Shown here in pieces: positions 14,005-25,965 of a stretch of DNA of 64,000 nucleotides. Each line of letters opens with the position of its first letter. The first letter of the stretch is position 1. This stretch comes from Pieris napi (taxonomy: Eukaryota > Arthropoda > Insecta > Lepidoptera > Pieridae): the NCBI RefSeq assembly GCF_905475465.1, contig NC_062253.1, positions 10,788,001 through 10,852,000 of the forward strand, in the 5' to 3' direction. The notes beneath the pieces were generated by a model. The model ran no database searches, was not told the origin of the DNA, and saw nothing but the letters and a program-made list of their open reading frames with translations. The position numbers and the translations under genes were made by a program.

Positions 14005-15100
14005 TAGAATGTAAAACTATTTAAAAAATAAACATATGTCTAAAGTGTTCTCCATTGTTGCGAATAATATGTTACAGGGAAGAAAATTCCTCAAATTCCA
14101 AGGTGTAGCATAACTAATCAATCTAGATCTGACCATCATGTTCTGAATGACCTAAGGTTAATAACCGCTTGTAGCTAACCTCGATACTATAAGAGATATT
14201 AAACAAGTTCACAATTCACCGCATGCCATTTTGACCCTTAATTTATTATCATAGTATACTTAAAGAACAGTATTAAAATACGTGTACTTTTGAATCGCTT
14301 GAAACGTAAGTAGTTATTATAATGAAACTAGCTCTAAATTTTCGAATAATTACGCCATCTGATTATACAATTATGATAATCTTAAGTTAATACTTGTGAT
14401 CGAATTCGTATGAACTACTTTAAATAATGGAAGCTACTGTTAATTTATATTCTGTGGTCCAGTAACGGTGTAACTAATTTATAATGTTATATTATAAAAA
14501 AAATAAGCAAATAAATAAATAAATAAAAAATAAATATTATACGAACATTGAGCCCATATAATGATAATAATAACAGATTGAAGCAAGTGTTGAAATTGAT
14601 AATCCAATTCATTACTTTCGTGAAAACATTTACACATAATAAAATCATTTACATTCTACGATATAATTTCCCAGAGGTTTTTACAAATTAAAACCACAAA
14701 CGATCCATTTGATACATTAAAATCCGTTATTTTTAATCATTAGGAGCTTATTTCTTGGTAAATAATGGTCATTCAGAAAAATTCTTAGTAAAGTTATATA
14801 CAAAATACTTGGTATCAAACGATATCCGTGTATATTCGCAATAAGGCATGACTCAGATACCGAGTCACAATAATTTCGAACAGCCCTCTCATATAAATGC
14901 AGAAAGTTACTGTCTGTAGTTGTTACATATTCATGAACTATATTAAAAAAATTCTTACAATGAATATAATAAAAAAAGTATTATATACATATACATAACA
15001 TACATATACATAACATTTATTACATACGAAATCACACACACATAAACACACAAAACAACAATACTCAAAGAAAAAATAAAATAAGACATGTCAAAAACAA
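14005..15100. other. AT-rich non-coding stretch with simple repeats
   Basis: Contains AAAT-type runs near 14,505-14,530 and a CATATACATAA-type repeat near 14,985-15,020. No gene was recognised. Confidence 0.45.
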
Positions 15101-15114
15101 TAAAAATTAAAAAT

Positions 15115-15260
15115 TCCCTTTTGCCATTCGGTTCGCTTCAAGTACTGTGGTTGTAATTGGCCCTGGCTCAGCATTATGCTGAGGAGCAAAAAGTTCCATG
15201 GTCATTCTGCCAGATACCACAGCAGCTAGTATGCGCCTCAGTAGCAAAGAAAAAAAAAAG
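15115..15260 (-). other. possible coding fragment of unknown origin
   Basis: The minus strand stays open for about 45 codons, reading through LLRRILAAVVSGRM and MELFAPQHNAEPGPI before a stop. Base composition is less AT-rich than the surroundings. There is no start codon context and no recognised domain. It could be a relic of a retroelement or host exon, or chance. Confidence 0.2.
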
Positions 15261-15755
15261 AAATACTAAGTAGAAAATAATAATAATATTAGAGTTAGCA
15301 GTGTCAGTAATGAAAATCGTGTGTAAGGGTGTATAGTAAAGAAAATTAAATTAAAAGTTAAAAATAAGAATAATTGTTAATAAGTAGATATTTTTTGTTT
15401 TTGTTTTTTTGGGTGGATAAAAACTAAATTTATCATTAAACAAATTATTATGTTTAATAAATATACCAAATATTTTTTAACGCAGTAACTTATCTCTAAT
15501 CACTTTTGAAGGCAAGTAGACTTATGTAGCTACCGACTCCAGAATTTATGCGTCAGGTACTGAGTCACCAGGTGAGTTAAAAATAACTACTAATCCTAGG
15601 TGGTAGGATCAATCATCATCATTCACTATCTCAAGTAGTTAAATCAAACGGGTATTTTCCTAAATTCCTTTCGCTGAACTGGTACCTACTCCACCATTGG
15701 ACATGCAGCTTTAACGTGATGGTACAGAGAAAATAAGGTATTGCTCTTCCTACAA

Positions 15756-16195
15756 TTTTTTTTTTTAATAGAAAAGGGGGCAAACGGGCAGGAGGCTTAC
15801 CTGATGGTAAGTGATACCGCCGTCTATGGACACTCTCAATGCCAGAAGGCTCGCGAGTGATTTGCCAGCCTTTTAAGAATTAGTACGCTCTTTTCTTGAA
15901 GGACCCTAAGTCGAATTGGTTCGGAAATACTTCAGTGGGCAGCTGGTTCCACAAAGTGATGGTGCGCGGCAAAAACTGCCTTTAAAAACGCTCAGTTGTT
16001 GAACGGCGGACGTCGAGGTGATACGGGTGGAATTTCGTATTCTGCCTCGACGTCCGATGATTGAAACTTAAGGGATCCTGGACCAGTCTACCCACTGTCA
16101 GGCCGAAAACTCCAACCGTAGAGGTTATATATATCTTTAGCGGTCGAAATTACTTTGATAGCGCGATTCAGGGTCTAACGTCATCGTACTGATTG
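15756..16195 (-). mobile_element. jockey/CR1-like LINE 3' fragment
   Basis: The minus strand encodes, with frameshifts, the usual C-terminal segment of a jockey-like polyprotein: HPYHLDVRRSTTERF, then LWNQLP-like and FKKRAYQFLKGRQ-like stretches, followed by a 3' UTR and an A-tail (the T-run at 15,757-15,767 on the + strand). Several frame breaks show it is dead. Shorter relatives of the same tail occur at 17.6, 27.8, 31.7, 49.6, 56.3 and 60.6 kb. Confidence 0.75.
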
Positions 16196-16199
16196 CAGG

Positions 16200-17280
16200 C
16201 TTAGATTGTAGGATTTTATAAATATTGTTTATAATAAGATAATATGCTACCGTATTACTTAGACACTATTAAGTTTATAACGAGAAAGCTTTAAGAGCAA
16301 GGGTCGTCGATGTGTACGCTACATAAATTCTAATATGCGGAGTTGTTAACCTCATTCTCTTTGTGAGTTAGAACTTTTCTTCTATTTATAATATCACGTC
16401 ACTCCAATTACCTGGGATTAAAAGGAAAATGTGGTCCGTGTCACTTAACTGCGATTTATTGAGAGCGTCTTTAAACCAATCGCAGTTTATGCGACATGAA
16501 CCACAGTTATCTTTTTCATAAGTACTTTTTTAATAACGAAAATTAAACTGGAAGTTAAAGACGATATGATAATAATAATATAGTAACCAAAATGTATCAA
16601 AACCATATTACAAATAAAGATATCGCTGAAAAGAAATTGTCAGATATCAGTCGCTTAGACTAAAAACAGAGTTTACTTCTATCTCTCTTATAAATGTAAA
16701 TTAAGATGTTTTTCAATTATATAACCTAAAAAATGTGAGGATTTGTGTACAAATTAACTGATTTAATAGTAATTATATCAAAAATATAGAAAATTGAACA
16801 GAAGGAGTAGTCTTCAAATAACAAGAAAATTTACGTATCTTTAATATAACTACAGTTATATCCGTGTAGAAATAAAGTATAAGTAAGAGCGAGTCACGAT
16901 CGAGAACACCCCATATCACCTTTGCGAGAAAGCTTAAACATTTCTAGGACCGCCTTTCTATCGTGTTTCTTATTTTTAATCTTCGTCATAAACATGACAG
17001 GATGACAGGCGTATACCTTCGAGATTTAAAACTAAAAAGTATTAATATGTAAAATATAACTCACTAGTCACTAGTATGATTATTATAACATTATAAGTAA
17101 GAAAGTTAGTCACAATATAAATATAACATAAAAATGTAAGAGATAATAAATAAACAAAACAATAAAACAAAACATCTATGTATATTCTGTGGTATACATT
17201 TTTTCACAATAATAAAAATAAATCACTCTAATTGCATTGCTTTAGCTCATCTGTCTCTTTTTATCAAGGTGTAAACATTA
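16200..17280. other. non-coding stretch, nothing recognised
   Basis: AT-rich sequence without a supportable gene or element. Confidence 0.4.
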
Positions 17281-17283
17281 TTT

Positions 17284-17568
17284 CTAGACGACTCATTGGT
17301 GTAGTGGTTAGTACCATCGAATAGTACTAACGTACTATAGAATCCATGGGTCCCGGGTTCGATCCCCGGCTGAGACGACCATCGATGTGATGAGCATTTG
17401 GTGTTGTGCTTAGGTCTTGGGTGTTTAAATAATAAATATGTATTTATATGTTTATCTATCTATAATATATGTATGTATATCCGTTGCCTAGTAACCATAA
17501 CACAAGCTTCACCAGCTTAGGATGGTACTAGGTAAATTGGTGTGAATTGTCTTTAAAAAAAAAAAAAT
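17284..17568 (+). mobile_element. tRNA-derived SINE
   Basis: The head shows an A-box-like segment (ATTGGTGTAGTGGTTAGTAC) and a B box (GGGTTCGATCCCC) at about 17,356, separated by extra sequence that breaks any functional tRNA fold. The body contains TGTTGTGCTTAGGTCTTGGG and CCGTTGCCTAGTAACCAT and ends in an A-run at 17,554-17,567. This layout is typical of a lepidopteran SINE transcribed by RNA polymerase III. I could not define a convincing target duplication. Confidence 0.8.
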
Positions 17569-17609
17569 ATTTGACAGAAAGAGTACGAGTAAGACAGACG
17601 GGGATAGTT

Positions 17610-17850
17610 TTTTATATAATAGGGGGGCAAATAAGCCTGCGAGACGCCTAAAGATCATCGCAGCCCATAAACACTCATTTTTAGTGAGTGCGTTGCCGGC
17701 CTTTGAGGTGAGGAGTACACTCGAATTTTGAATAGTTGGAGGTCGTATCTCTCAGGGAAGACCCCCACCGGGAGTCGAATCCACAGTTCGCATAAGAAAA
17801 TGCCTTGTGAAACGGACTTTGGAAGACTTCCAGACATCAAGGTGATGTTG
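17610..17850 (-). mobile_element. LINE 3' fragment
   Basis: The segment starts GGGGGGCAAATAAGCCTGCG and passes through GTGAGTGCGTTGCCGGCC, matching the 3' part of the jockey-like LINE tails at 15.8 kb and in the protease array. It is in the same minus orientation and is diverged and non-coding. Confidence 0.65.
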
Positions 17851-19850
17851 ATGAAATTAAAATAGATTTGTTCATACATTTTACTAAGTAAATAAGGGAA
17901 GATATTTTAATAATGTTTCAAATATGATATCGCAAAAATTTGTATATTTTTTGTAATAGAAGTCCCGAAGTAAAGTTGGGTGAAGGGAATTACAGTGGTA
18001 TATAGATAAAAAAAAACTTATACACTGGTAGAAACTGCAAAAATACGACAAACACATGTTTTTATGTCTGTTTGGCTCCTATCGGTCGCCACATTTGAAA
18101 TGCCAATTCCATATATGACCATTGAGGAAAACATATCTCTCTAAACTACCTTATTTAATTGACGACTCGCTATATTAAAATTTAGCAAAAACGTCCCATT
18201 AAAAAGCGGTTGATTTTATACTTATAATCTTTGAAAAGTGCACATAACGTCTTCGCATTAGCTTGGGTACATAAGATAATACCGTTAAGCCGAGACCAAC
18301 AGTCGACCATGATTTGCGCATTTTGTATGCATACTTAGATTAAGTTGGCTCTCCTTCAATAAGATATTAATTCATTTATTTGTCATTAGTAGCAACAATA
18401 CGTTTATTTTATGTAAAAAAATATGTATATTATCTAAACAACTATCTCTATATCATCTTAAAAGGTAGAAAACGTCTCGTGCTTAATGTTATTTCCGAGT
18501 TCTATATGCGAGATATCTGTCGTAATTGCAACGAATCCTACTATCTATTGTTAAATCAACACGGCATAGCAACAAGGCAGTAGAATAGTATCTAGCTGGG
18601 ATTAGTAGTGGGGTGATAGAATGATAATTAAGTTTTTTTTTAAATATCATCGCTGTTAGTACGAGAATATCTTAGCACGATATACCTGTATAATGTAAAA
18701 TCTATCAAAGTGAGTACAATAGAGGGCGGAGTGGCGCGTCGTGACTGACTGACTCATACGACTTTGCGGAAGTTGCGAAATGGTGAGACAGACTAAGTAC
18801 TTAGGTCATTGGGGTTACCGCAACTCAGTAGCACGATAGAACTAGAAATCTTGTATGCAAGTATAAAAAATTAGGATCCTGGTACTACAGCAGCATTTGA
18901 CAATCAGGAATGATTGATTATAGAATCCAGTACAAGTAAAAAACCGTAATTGTTTGAAATCCTGCAACCCCTATCGTGCTTATATATGCGTAGACGCAGA
19001 TATGAGTGTCTATTACGCTTTAGTTATTATTTCTTCTTTCTTATTCTGCTTCATTTGGCATTGCCAATATTTATAATCATTATGTAACCTGCCACATAAC
19101 TCCCCAAGCAGCCAACAACGCCAACCTTCTCACGATCCAAAATAATTAAAATATAAAATGGTAGTAAATCAATCAAGTTCCGTACTTTAGCTCTCATTAT
19201 GAAAGTGTAGCAAAAAATCGAGCATTTAAGCGGGTTATATTAGCCTACTGGTGCCGTTAGCGTTTTTGATATATAATAATTTTACGATGTCTGGGGGATG
19301 TTTTATTTTAAATATATGACAGATTGACCGACACTTACCTATTAAAATAGAGTGATACAGACGCAGACAAAATCATGAAATCATCAATCAATCGTATTTA
19401 AGATAGAGTATATATGTCCCAAAATAAATAAAAATAATCTACACCTGTTATTAAATTAACTATGTGTCTGTTTCTCATCTAGAAAGTAATCCACCCTAGG
19501 CCCACTGTAAATAAAGTAACCATAACTTAACTGGTGACATAAGATGGCGGTGACACGCAAAAGTAAAATCAAGTTATATCCGTTAATTTAAAAAGAATGT
19601 ATGTATTCAAACGATCGCTTCAAGTTCTTACAACTATCCTTAGAGACGCCGACTCCTACCGATACCAAAGATCTTGATTCTATCTCAAAACCAGTGTAAC
19701 CACTCCATATTCATATGTAATTACTCCTAAATAAGTCAACGGTTCGACAATTTGTATAAACCGTCAAGCCATCTCATTAGAACCGGTTATTTCAGTAGTA
19801 TGATATCTCCTGAATTGGGAGGACGTACGATACGATTCATATACGGAAAG
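17850..19850. other. non-coding stretch, nothing firmly recognised
   Basis: No exon or RNA gene supported. A GC-richer patch at about 18,720-18,800 includes three tandem ACTG units but no clear element. Confidence 0.4.
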
Positions 19851-20300
19851 TTCGCGAATCACACCACTCGCGCCGCCATCATGGAATTTCGGCCATGTTT
19901 CGCCAACGTAACCGTCGTATAAGCAATTAAAATTTGAATTCAGAATCGTTGGGATGGTTTGTCTGTGGTCATCGTGGCCGGTGATGCTCTGGAGGGGCGG
20001 GCCGTGGCGCGGGGGAAGGAGGGAGCCGCTCAGCCAGTCGCCGGTTGCCGCCGCCCGCGCATTGCCGCGCGCTCAATCAAAACCTATACAGCTACGACCA
20101 AAAGCGCGGTAACTACCATCCTCACAGTTTACATGTGCCCTGGGTGTATACAGGGACGTGTTACTGCGTTTTTGGTTATTTTGGCACGTTTACGTTTACC
20201 AGTGACCGGTACGTAGTCGGCTCGTTAAAAACGTGTACCGGCGTCTTAAAAGTTTTCCGATCGACTGCCCGTCGGATAAATCCTTTTTTTGGTAAGTTGT
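19850..20300 (+). promoter_or_regulatory. CpG-rich island, possible promoter and 5' exon
   Basis: This block is far richer in G, C and CpG than the rest of the first 43 kb, especially 19,975-20,075. It ends at about 20,292 in TTTTTTTGGTAAGTTG, which contains a good GGTAAGT splice-donor match. Frames across it are open (85 and 120 codons) but encode no domain I recognise, so a non-coding first exon is as likely as a coding one. Lepidopteran housekeeping and developmental genes often start in such islands. The alternative is an unusually GC-rich repeat. Confidence 0.35.
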
Positions 20301-23300
20301 ATCTTTTTATTTTAAATTTCTCAAAACTTTATATTTTAACGACATCTCATGAAATGATTAACAGTTACTTATGTTACGTAAACTTTACTGTAGTACAAGT
20401 AGTTTAAATATGTATATAACAAGTCTATATATATTTATATACGTATCCTATGACATATAATATTATCTTTCGATATTTAATAATAGTTACAATATTATGT
20501 AACGAATGTCATACTTTTTTTATAAATTAGCATATAAATCATATTCTATTAATCTATTGAGGTAAGAAAATATTAATAATGCGTGTTAAATTGATGTGGT
20601 AATTAATATGGTCCTGGTGGACGTAGTTTTCCCAATAAATATTTCAAACCGCTAATTTTCTGTTCACTTTGTATCAATGTTACATTAAGTTTAGTCTGAC
20701 TATAATAAAACAGGAAAATTATCAACGGCCATTTCAAACTTGTTTCACAATCTCAATTTAGGTGCTAGGTATTATTATTAGGCTATATCCGGGTAGGTAA
20801 GACTGCCCACGGCAGGCCTTGACCGCTATGAACTCGCCGAAATCTTACGTGCTACGTATGACGCACGCGTTAGTTTTACATTCAATAAAACCTTTGTTCA
20901 TTTTCCACCTGTTAGTAATATTCCTAAAGATAATAATACTTAAATCGTTTTTTTTTCTTGTCTGTCAACAGAGTTCTTAAAAGAATAATGTCTCTAACTT
21001 TTCTTTTCTTGTCTGCTACACTTGATAGCGTTATTCTTAGTAGCAAAAAGTAGTGTTGTAGTAAACTCGAGTCAATGGACACAGTTGCTATTAACATCTT
21101 TTCATATTTTTTGAGAAAGAGATATAAGACTCGGAAATCAGTACAGTGTGTAAACTGATGAAGCTGAAAGAACTGTGAAAAGGTATTACGATTTAAAAAA
21201 TCTAAAAAGATTGCAAGTCCGTAAAATCTAGAACATTGTAACTTTGTAAGGTACACTTAAATGGAAAAGTGTATACTGTATAGATTGTAACGTAACCTGA
21301 GACATTTGATAGTCGCCGAGACGGCAAACGATATTAGAAAGTTGGAAACTAATTCCGGCCGACACTTTAATGAATAACTTGTGAAACTTGAAGCTGTATA
21401 CTCACTACGGAGATATCGCGTATATTATTATTGTTACAGAAAAGTGGTTAGCTTCCTGTGGACTTAGAAAGTAATACAAACGATATCAAATATATTTCTA
21501 CGAAAAAAGTCCTTCTTGATATTTTTGTTATTAAAGGTTATCTCTTCTATACTTCATAAAAATAATTCAAACAATATTTCTATGGAATATGCACTTGTTT
21601 GCTTACAAGTTACATTTCTTACATAGAAAGTCGGTTATTACTCAATTCAATTGTATTAAGTGAGCCTATTTCATATATTGTATTATATATACAATTATTT
21701 GTATTGAAATTCCCTATAACTCAAAGGGCAAGAATAATTTAGAATGCGTCTGCGTAAAGCTAATTTGAGCGCGTTGAAGTCTTTTACATGGGGTTGATTC
21801 TGGACTCTACGCGGAAACGAAGTTCGGTTTTTTATATATCAGTACTATAAAAATAATGTTATAAAGGAGATATATATAGCTAGTAATAAGGAAAACGTTG
21901 TAAATTGCACCAAGATACGGAATTACGTCATTACGTTCCAGCTTAAGATTTGATTAATTTTTATTGCTGTCTAGGTTTTACTCTGATGAATAAAAAAATA
22001 AGTTTAGTTCGTATTAAAATATCTAAAATTTTCAAACTTTTAATTAGCTATCTTATTACAACGTTGCAAGCAATACTAATAAAACAAACCAGTTTCAATA
22101 ATAGCCTAGAGTTACGTTGTATGCCTTTATAAGTAATTATGTCCATGTTAGTGATTTATCCTGAATTTAATAGCAATATAACGGTTATTTATCAACTACG
22201 CAATACCTCAGTCTAAATTAAGAATTTAATATTCTTAATTTATGAATAGTACTTTTAAAGCATTATCTGTTTAAGCCTTATAGTTATCTATTTTGGTATG
22301 TATTACCACATACATTACTGGTACTTATGATATGTTTATAATTATATAAATTATTTATCCAAAAATTACGTTAGATTAATATTTTAATTTTAAATCAGAA
22401 AAAAATTACAAAATCAGGCACATACAAGAAGTTTTTGACTTCTGAGATGTTAACTAACAATTTTGGTCTGTAAATAGCGATATATTATTCACAATTGTAA
22501 GGAAAGAATGCTATATTCTAATTATTATCCATCAAGGTAGTGATTATCTAATTTCTCGAGAAGGAAACGTCCCGTTACGCTATTGTTCGTAGTTAGCGTA
22601 TATTTGTGTGTGTATTTACATACTCAGTGACCGTGAACATGTGTGAGTATCCGTGTGAAACCACCAAAGAATGTCTGGAAAACTAGCCGTACAGTGACCA
22701 TACATTTCGTGCACTTGTAAAAAATATGCAAATATTTATAACCAATAATGGGTGTTTAAATATTAATTGACGGACACGTAATATACTCGTATAACAAGCT
22801 CGATACTTAAAAATATGTAAGGAGAATGTTAATACACAAAACAACTTGTAATAATTAGATAATAAAACCAGTTACTAGAGATAGAGACATTACGCTCTTA
22901 AAATATTTCCCTATTAAATTATTTTAATTACACTAAATTTATATTGATCAATGCGGATAGTTACACAAAACTGTAACGGTTCTTTTCTAAAGGTTTTCGG
23001 AAAATTACGTTTAAGATATTCCTTTGTGACATGAGATCTAAGGATTTTTCTAATTTAACCTCGTTCTTTGACTTGGGAAGTTGCTTCCTCTTGTCATGTG
23101 ACTTTTTCTTATTACAGGAGTTAAATGTGATGTATTTTTTGCGCTTTTCTTTCGGCTATGTTTGTGTATCTAGAATATTGCCTAAATTCATCATATCTTA
23201 TTTCATTTACTACGTTTCAGTAAATAAAGTTTTTTTGTAAATGCACAGCACTATTAATTGTGAATAGAGAATATTATTCGTATATTTTTTTCTGTATATT

Positions 23301-24740
23301 CAAGTGCGTCGACCTACGCCAAACATCTTTGTTATTACGAAACGAATAAGTTGGAGCCTTCTGTTCTATTGTTTAATGTCAATGTTCTGTACTAACAGTA
23401 TTTTCGTGAAGAATCAACTAGTACACACCATTTACATAGCCACCGACCGTGAACGAACATGTGAAACTGCCTTAGCATTGTCTAACAAAATTCAATTCAA
23501 ATTGCTTTAATTTTTTTCTCATTTGCATTAGTTTGATATTTAATTGCCTTTTAAGATACAGAAAAGCACTGGATATATAAACGAGGATTATAATGGATCG
23601 TTTTAATCTATATTCTATTAAAATTAAATGCGGACTACATAAACAGGAATAATGAATGTAATATACAAATATTATTTATCCTTTAACAATGTTAAAAAAT
23701 GGATAGCTCAGTTTCTCGTAGTGCATTAGAAGTATGATCACGATCTGAGGACGGGCTGGCTGTATACAGTCATATCTATGTCTGAATCGGCTGTTCGCAC
23801 GCTGGCTGTCGTGACCTTTATGTCGACTCAATAAGGTTGTATTTGATCATCACTGATACATTAAAATTTATGATTCTTTAATACATGTTTAGTGTTGGTA
23901 TTTCAAAACCTGATTTGTTTAAAGTATCAGCATAGTTAAAATCTATAAATTGAGTTTTATTTTGCATGGTACAATTTTTTGGATACAATAATTTAACTAT
24001 ATATATTATATATATATATATCTTAGTAAAGATAAAAGTTTACTGCAATTTGAATTTATAAAATTTTTATGGAAGTAAATTTCCACGGAGAGTTTTCCCT
24101 AAGATTTCTCATAACCTCATTTTTATCGTTTAACATTTTAAATACAAAAAGACTGCAAATTTAAGTTTCTATGCTATTCATATTTAATAAAAAAAACTGC
24201 ACAGGTATGAAATGTAAGTTTTGAACGGGCAAGTCTTTTGTCTCTGCCCACTTCAAAACGCGGAAACTTTAATTACTTCTCTAAAGCAAACATTATCCTT
24301 CTTAAGAGCCTTCAAAAGTTACTACCTGCTTTACGTCCTATTGTCATTATTTTAAAAGAAAGCCCTTCAACGGCGCGGTTAAATTGTGACTTTGAACAAA
24401 AGACAACAATTAAGGACTCTTCGCTCCTTCGAGTGATCGTAAAACCGAAGATAAGTCGTATTGTGATTTTTGAGCTTACAAAGGATTATTAACACGTTGT
24501 TATATTCGCTGCAAGGTTCTTGTTCTGAAAACGTTACACCGTACTTCGTAGAACTTCACGATGTTATGAAGGCTATTAAAAGTATAAGACAGTTTCTATC
24601 AACTATATAAATGTAACACGCTTCCATATATAGATTATTATATTTACTATATATTTGATTGTTGTGTTTAGGTTAGTAACAGTATTTACAATTTTCTTAA
24701 CGTACTTAGTAATAATAAAAACAATAAAAAGAAAATTAAA
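20300..24740. other. long non-coding stretch, nothing recognised
   Basis: AT-rich with several 60-110 codon chance frames lacking domains. A short related motif, GACCGTGAAC followed by ACATGTG, occurs near 22,631 and 23,446. Confidence 0.4.
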
Positions 24741-24744
24741 ACAA

Positions 24745-24815
24745 ATTTGAAAAGTTTGGTCCCTGTGATTACGAGTATACGTTGAGCGAGGAAAGCAACA
24801 ACTCCGGTCAAATTT
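24745..24815 (-). mobile_element. LINE 3'-end fragment
   Basis: AAGTTTGGTCCCTGTG followed by TTGAGCGAGGAAAGCA matches parts of the 5,265-5,690 LINE fragment, with an internal deletion between them. It is a short, decayed copy. Confidence 0.5.
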
Positions 24816-24819
24816 CATT

Positions 24820-25690
24820 AAATTATTTTGACAAATAATTTGAATAGAGATACATACATTACAAATATAAAACCATATTAGGAAAAAAAAAACATACATA
24901 TTTATTTAAGTTTATGGAAACCGTTCGTGTTTATAAATTTGCGAGGCCGTAGATGATTATGTGAACATATTCTGAGTAGCAGATGCATCAAGTTGCAAAA
25001 TAGTCTTTATACCAAATATATGCAAATAATGTCATTAAAATTTTGTCACCGCCGTAGTTTGCCTTGAATTTGTCCTAATGCTGGGCGACCTGAGTGTCGC
25101 TTGCATTTTTATTCTAACATTTTAGCTCAGGGCCATTGCACAAAAGTTCAATGTTTTTGTTTGACTTTCAAACTGTTGACAAGTTTAGAAGGAAATTATT
25201 TTATTACTTGATTTTATCCTTATTATAATAAATTAATGAATTTTATATTATCTTAATTAGTATAAAACTTGGTTTTTATTAAGGATATAATGTTTAAATG
25301 TTTTGATGAATTTGATGGGTAAATTTGGTTTATTACGTAAGTGAGCTTTCGTGAGCTTAATTCGCCTATTTAACTCATCTAATGACCTGAAACGACATCA
25401 CAGAGACCGAGGGCGTAATGTAGGAGTTTTCGTGAATAAGAATCTATTTTCCTAGTAGATGCATTATTATTCTTTTTTTTATTATAAATTAAAAGTTATC
25501 CGTTCTTAAGGGATTTTATAAAGGTAAAATTGGCGTTTATATAAAATTTTATACCATATATTTCGATATCGCGTCATGTTTTATTTGGGAGTATATAAAT
25601 GGTATATATACTACAAAGCCTGTTCTGTATATAAATGTTTTATATAGTTACAATAAAGGTGTATAAAAGCTAAAATACATTCAGTTTAAA
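24820..25690. other. non-coding stretch, nothing recognised
   Basis: AT-rich and without a supportable gene or element. Confidence 0.4.
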
Positions 25691-25965
25691 TCTTCGAGAA
25701 TATTCGGTGTAAATCACGAACAGTCCGCAGGTATCTCTTTATTTGGCGCAGGTATACGGGTACACCTGCCGACAAAATCTTGTGCCATCACGAGATCCTG
25801 TCAAGCGTATTATTCTTCCCCTCTTTTCCTTGATGGCTATTTACCGCGTGGCCGAGGCAGGCCAAGATATTCGGTCAGTCTTGTCCAACCACTAGTGAAG
25901 TTTACACCGTTTGTTAAGTGAAATAGTGCAATTGGGTACGTGTGAGTGTTTTAGCGTTATATAAA
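25690..25965 (+). promoter_or_regulatory. GC-richer patch, possible promoter or 5' exon
   Basis: A locally GC-richer segment contains a TCAGTC motif at about 25,878, close to the arthropod initiator consensus, and an E-box-rich inverted repeat (CAGGTATACGGGTACACCTG near 25,749). It is followed after about 60 bp by GGGTACGTGTGAG, a possible splice donor at about 25,936. No open frame of note. The assignment is speculative. Confidence 0.2.

Noticed and set aside
17284..17380. functional tRNA gene with an intron
   Set aside because: The acceptor ends do not form a standard 7-bp stem, the inserted part is misplaced for a tRNA intron, and a SINE body with an A-tail follows directly.
20045..20407. 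120-codon open frame as a protein-coding gene
   Set aside because: No recognisable domain, the frame crosses the likely splice donor at about 20,292 and ends in AT-rich low-complexity residues. A 5' non-coding exon or chance frame is more likely.
20924..21256. 110-codon minus-strand frame as a gene
   Set aside because: The translation is low in complexity with runs of Leu, Phe and Lys, typical of AT-rich non-coding DNA.
23699..23775. possible tRNA-like sequence starting GGATAGCTCAG
   Set aside because: No B box or pairing acceptor stem could be found.
24238..24492. 84-codon frame as a small gene
   Set aside because: No family resemblance, no gene context and a length attainable by chance over 40 kb of six frames.
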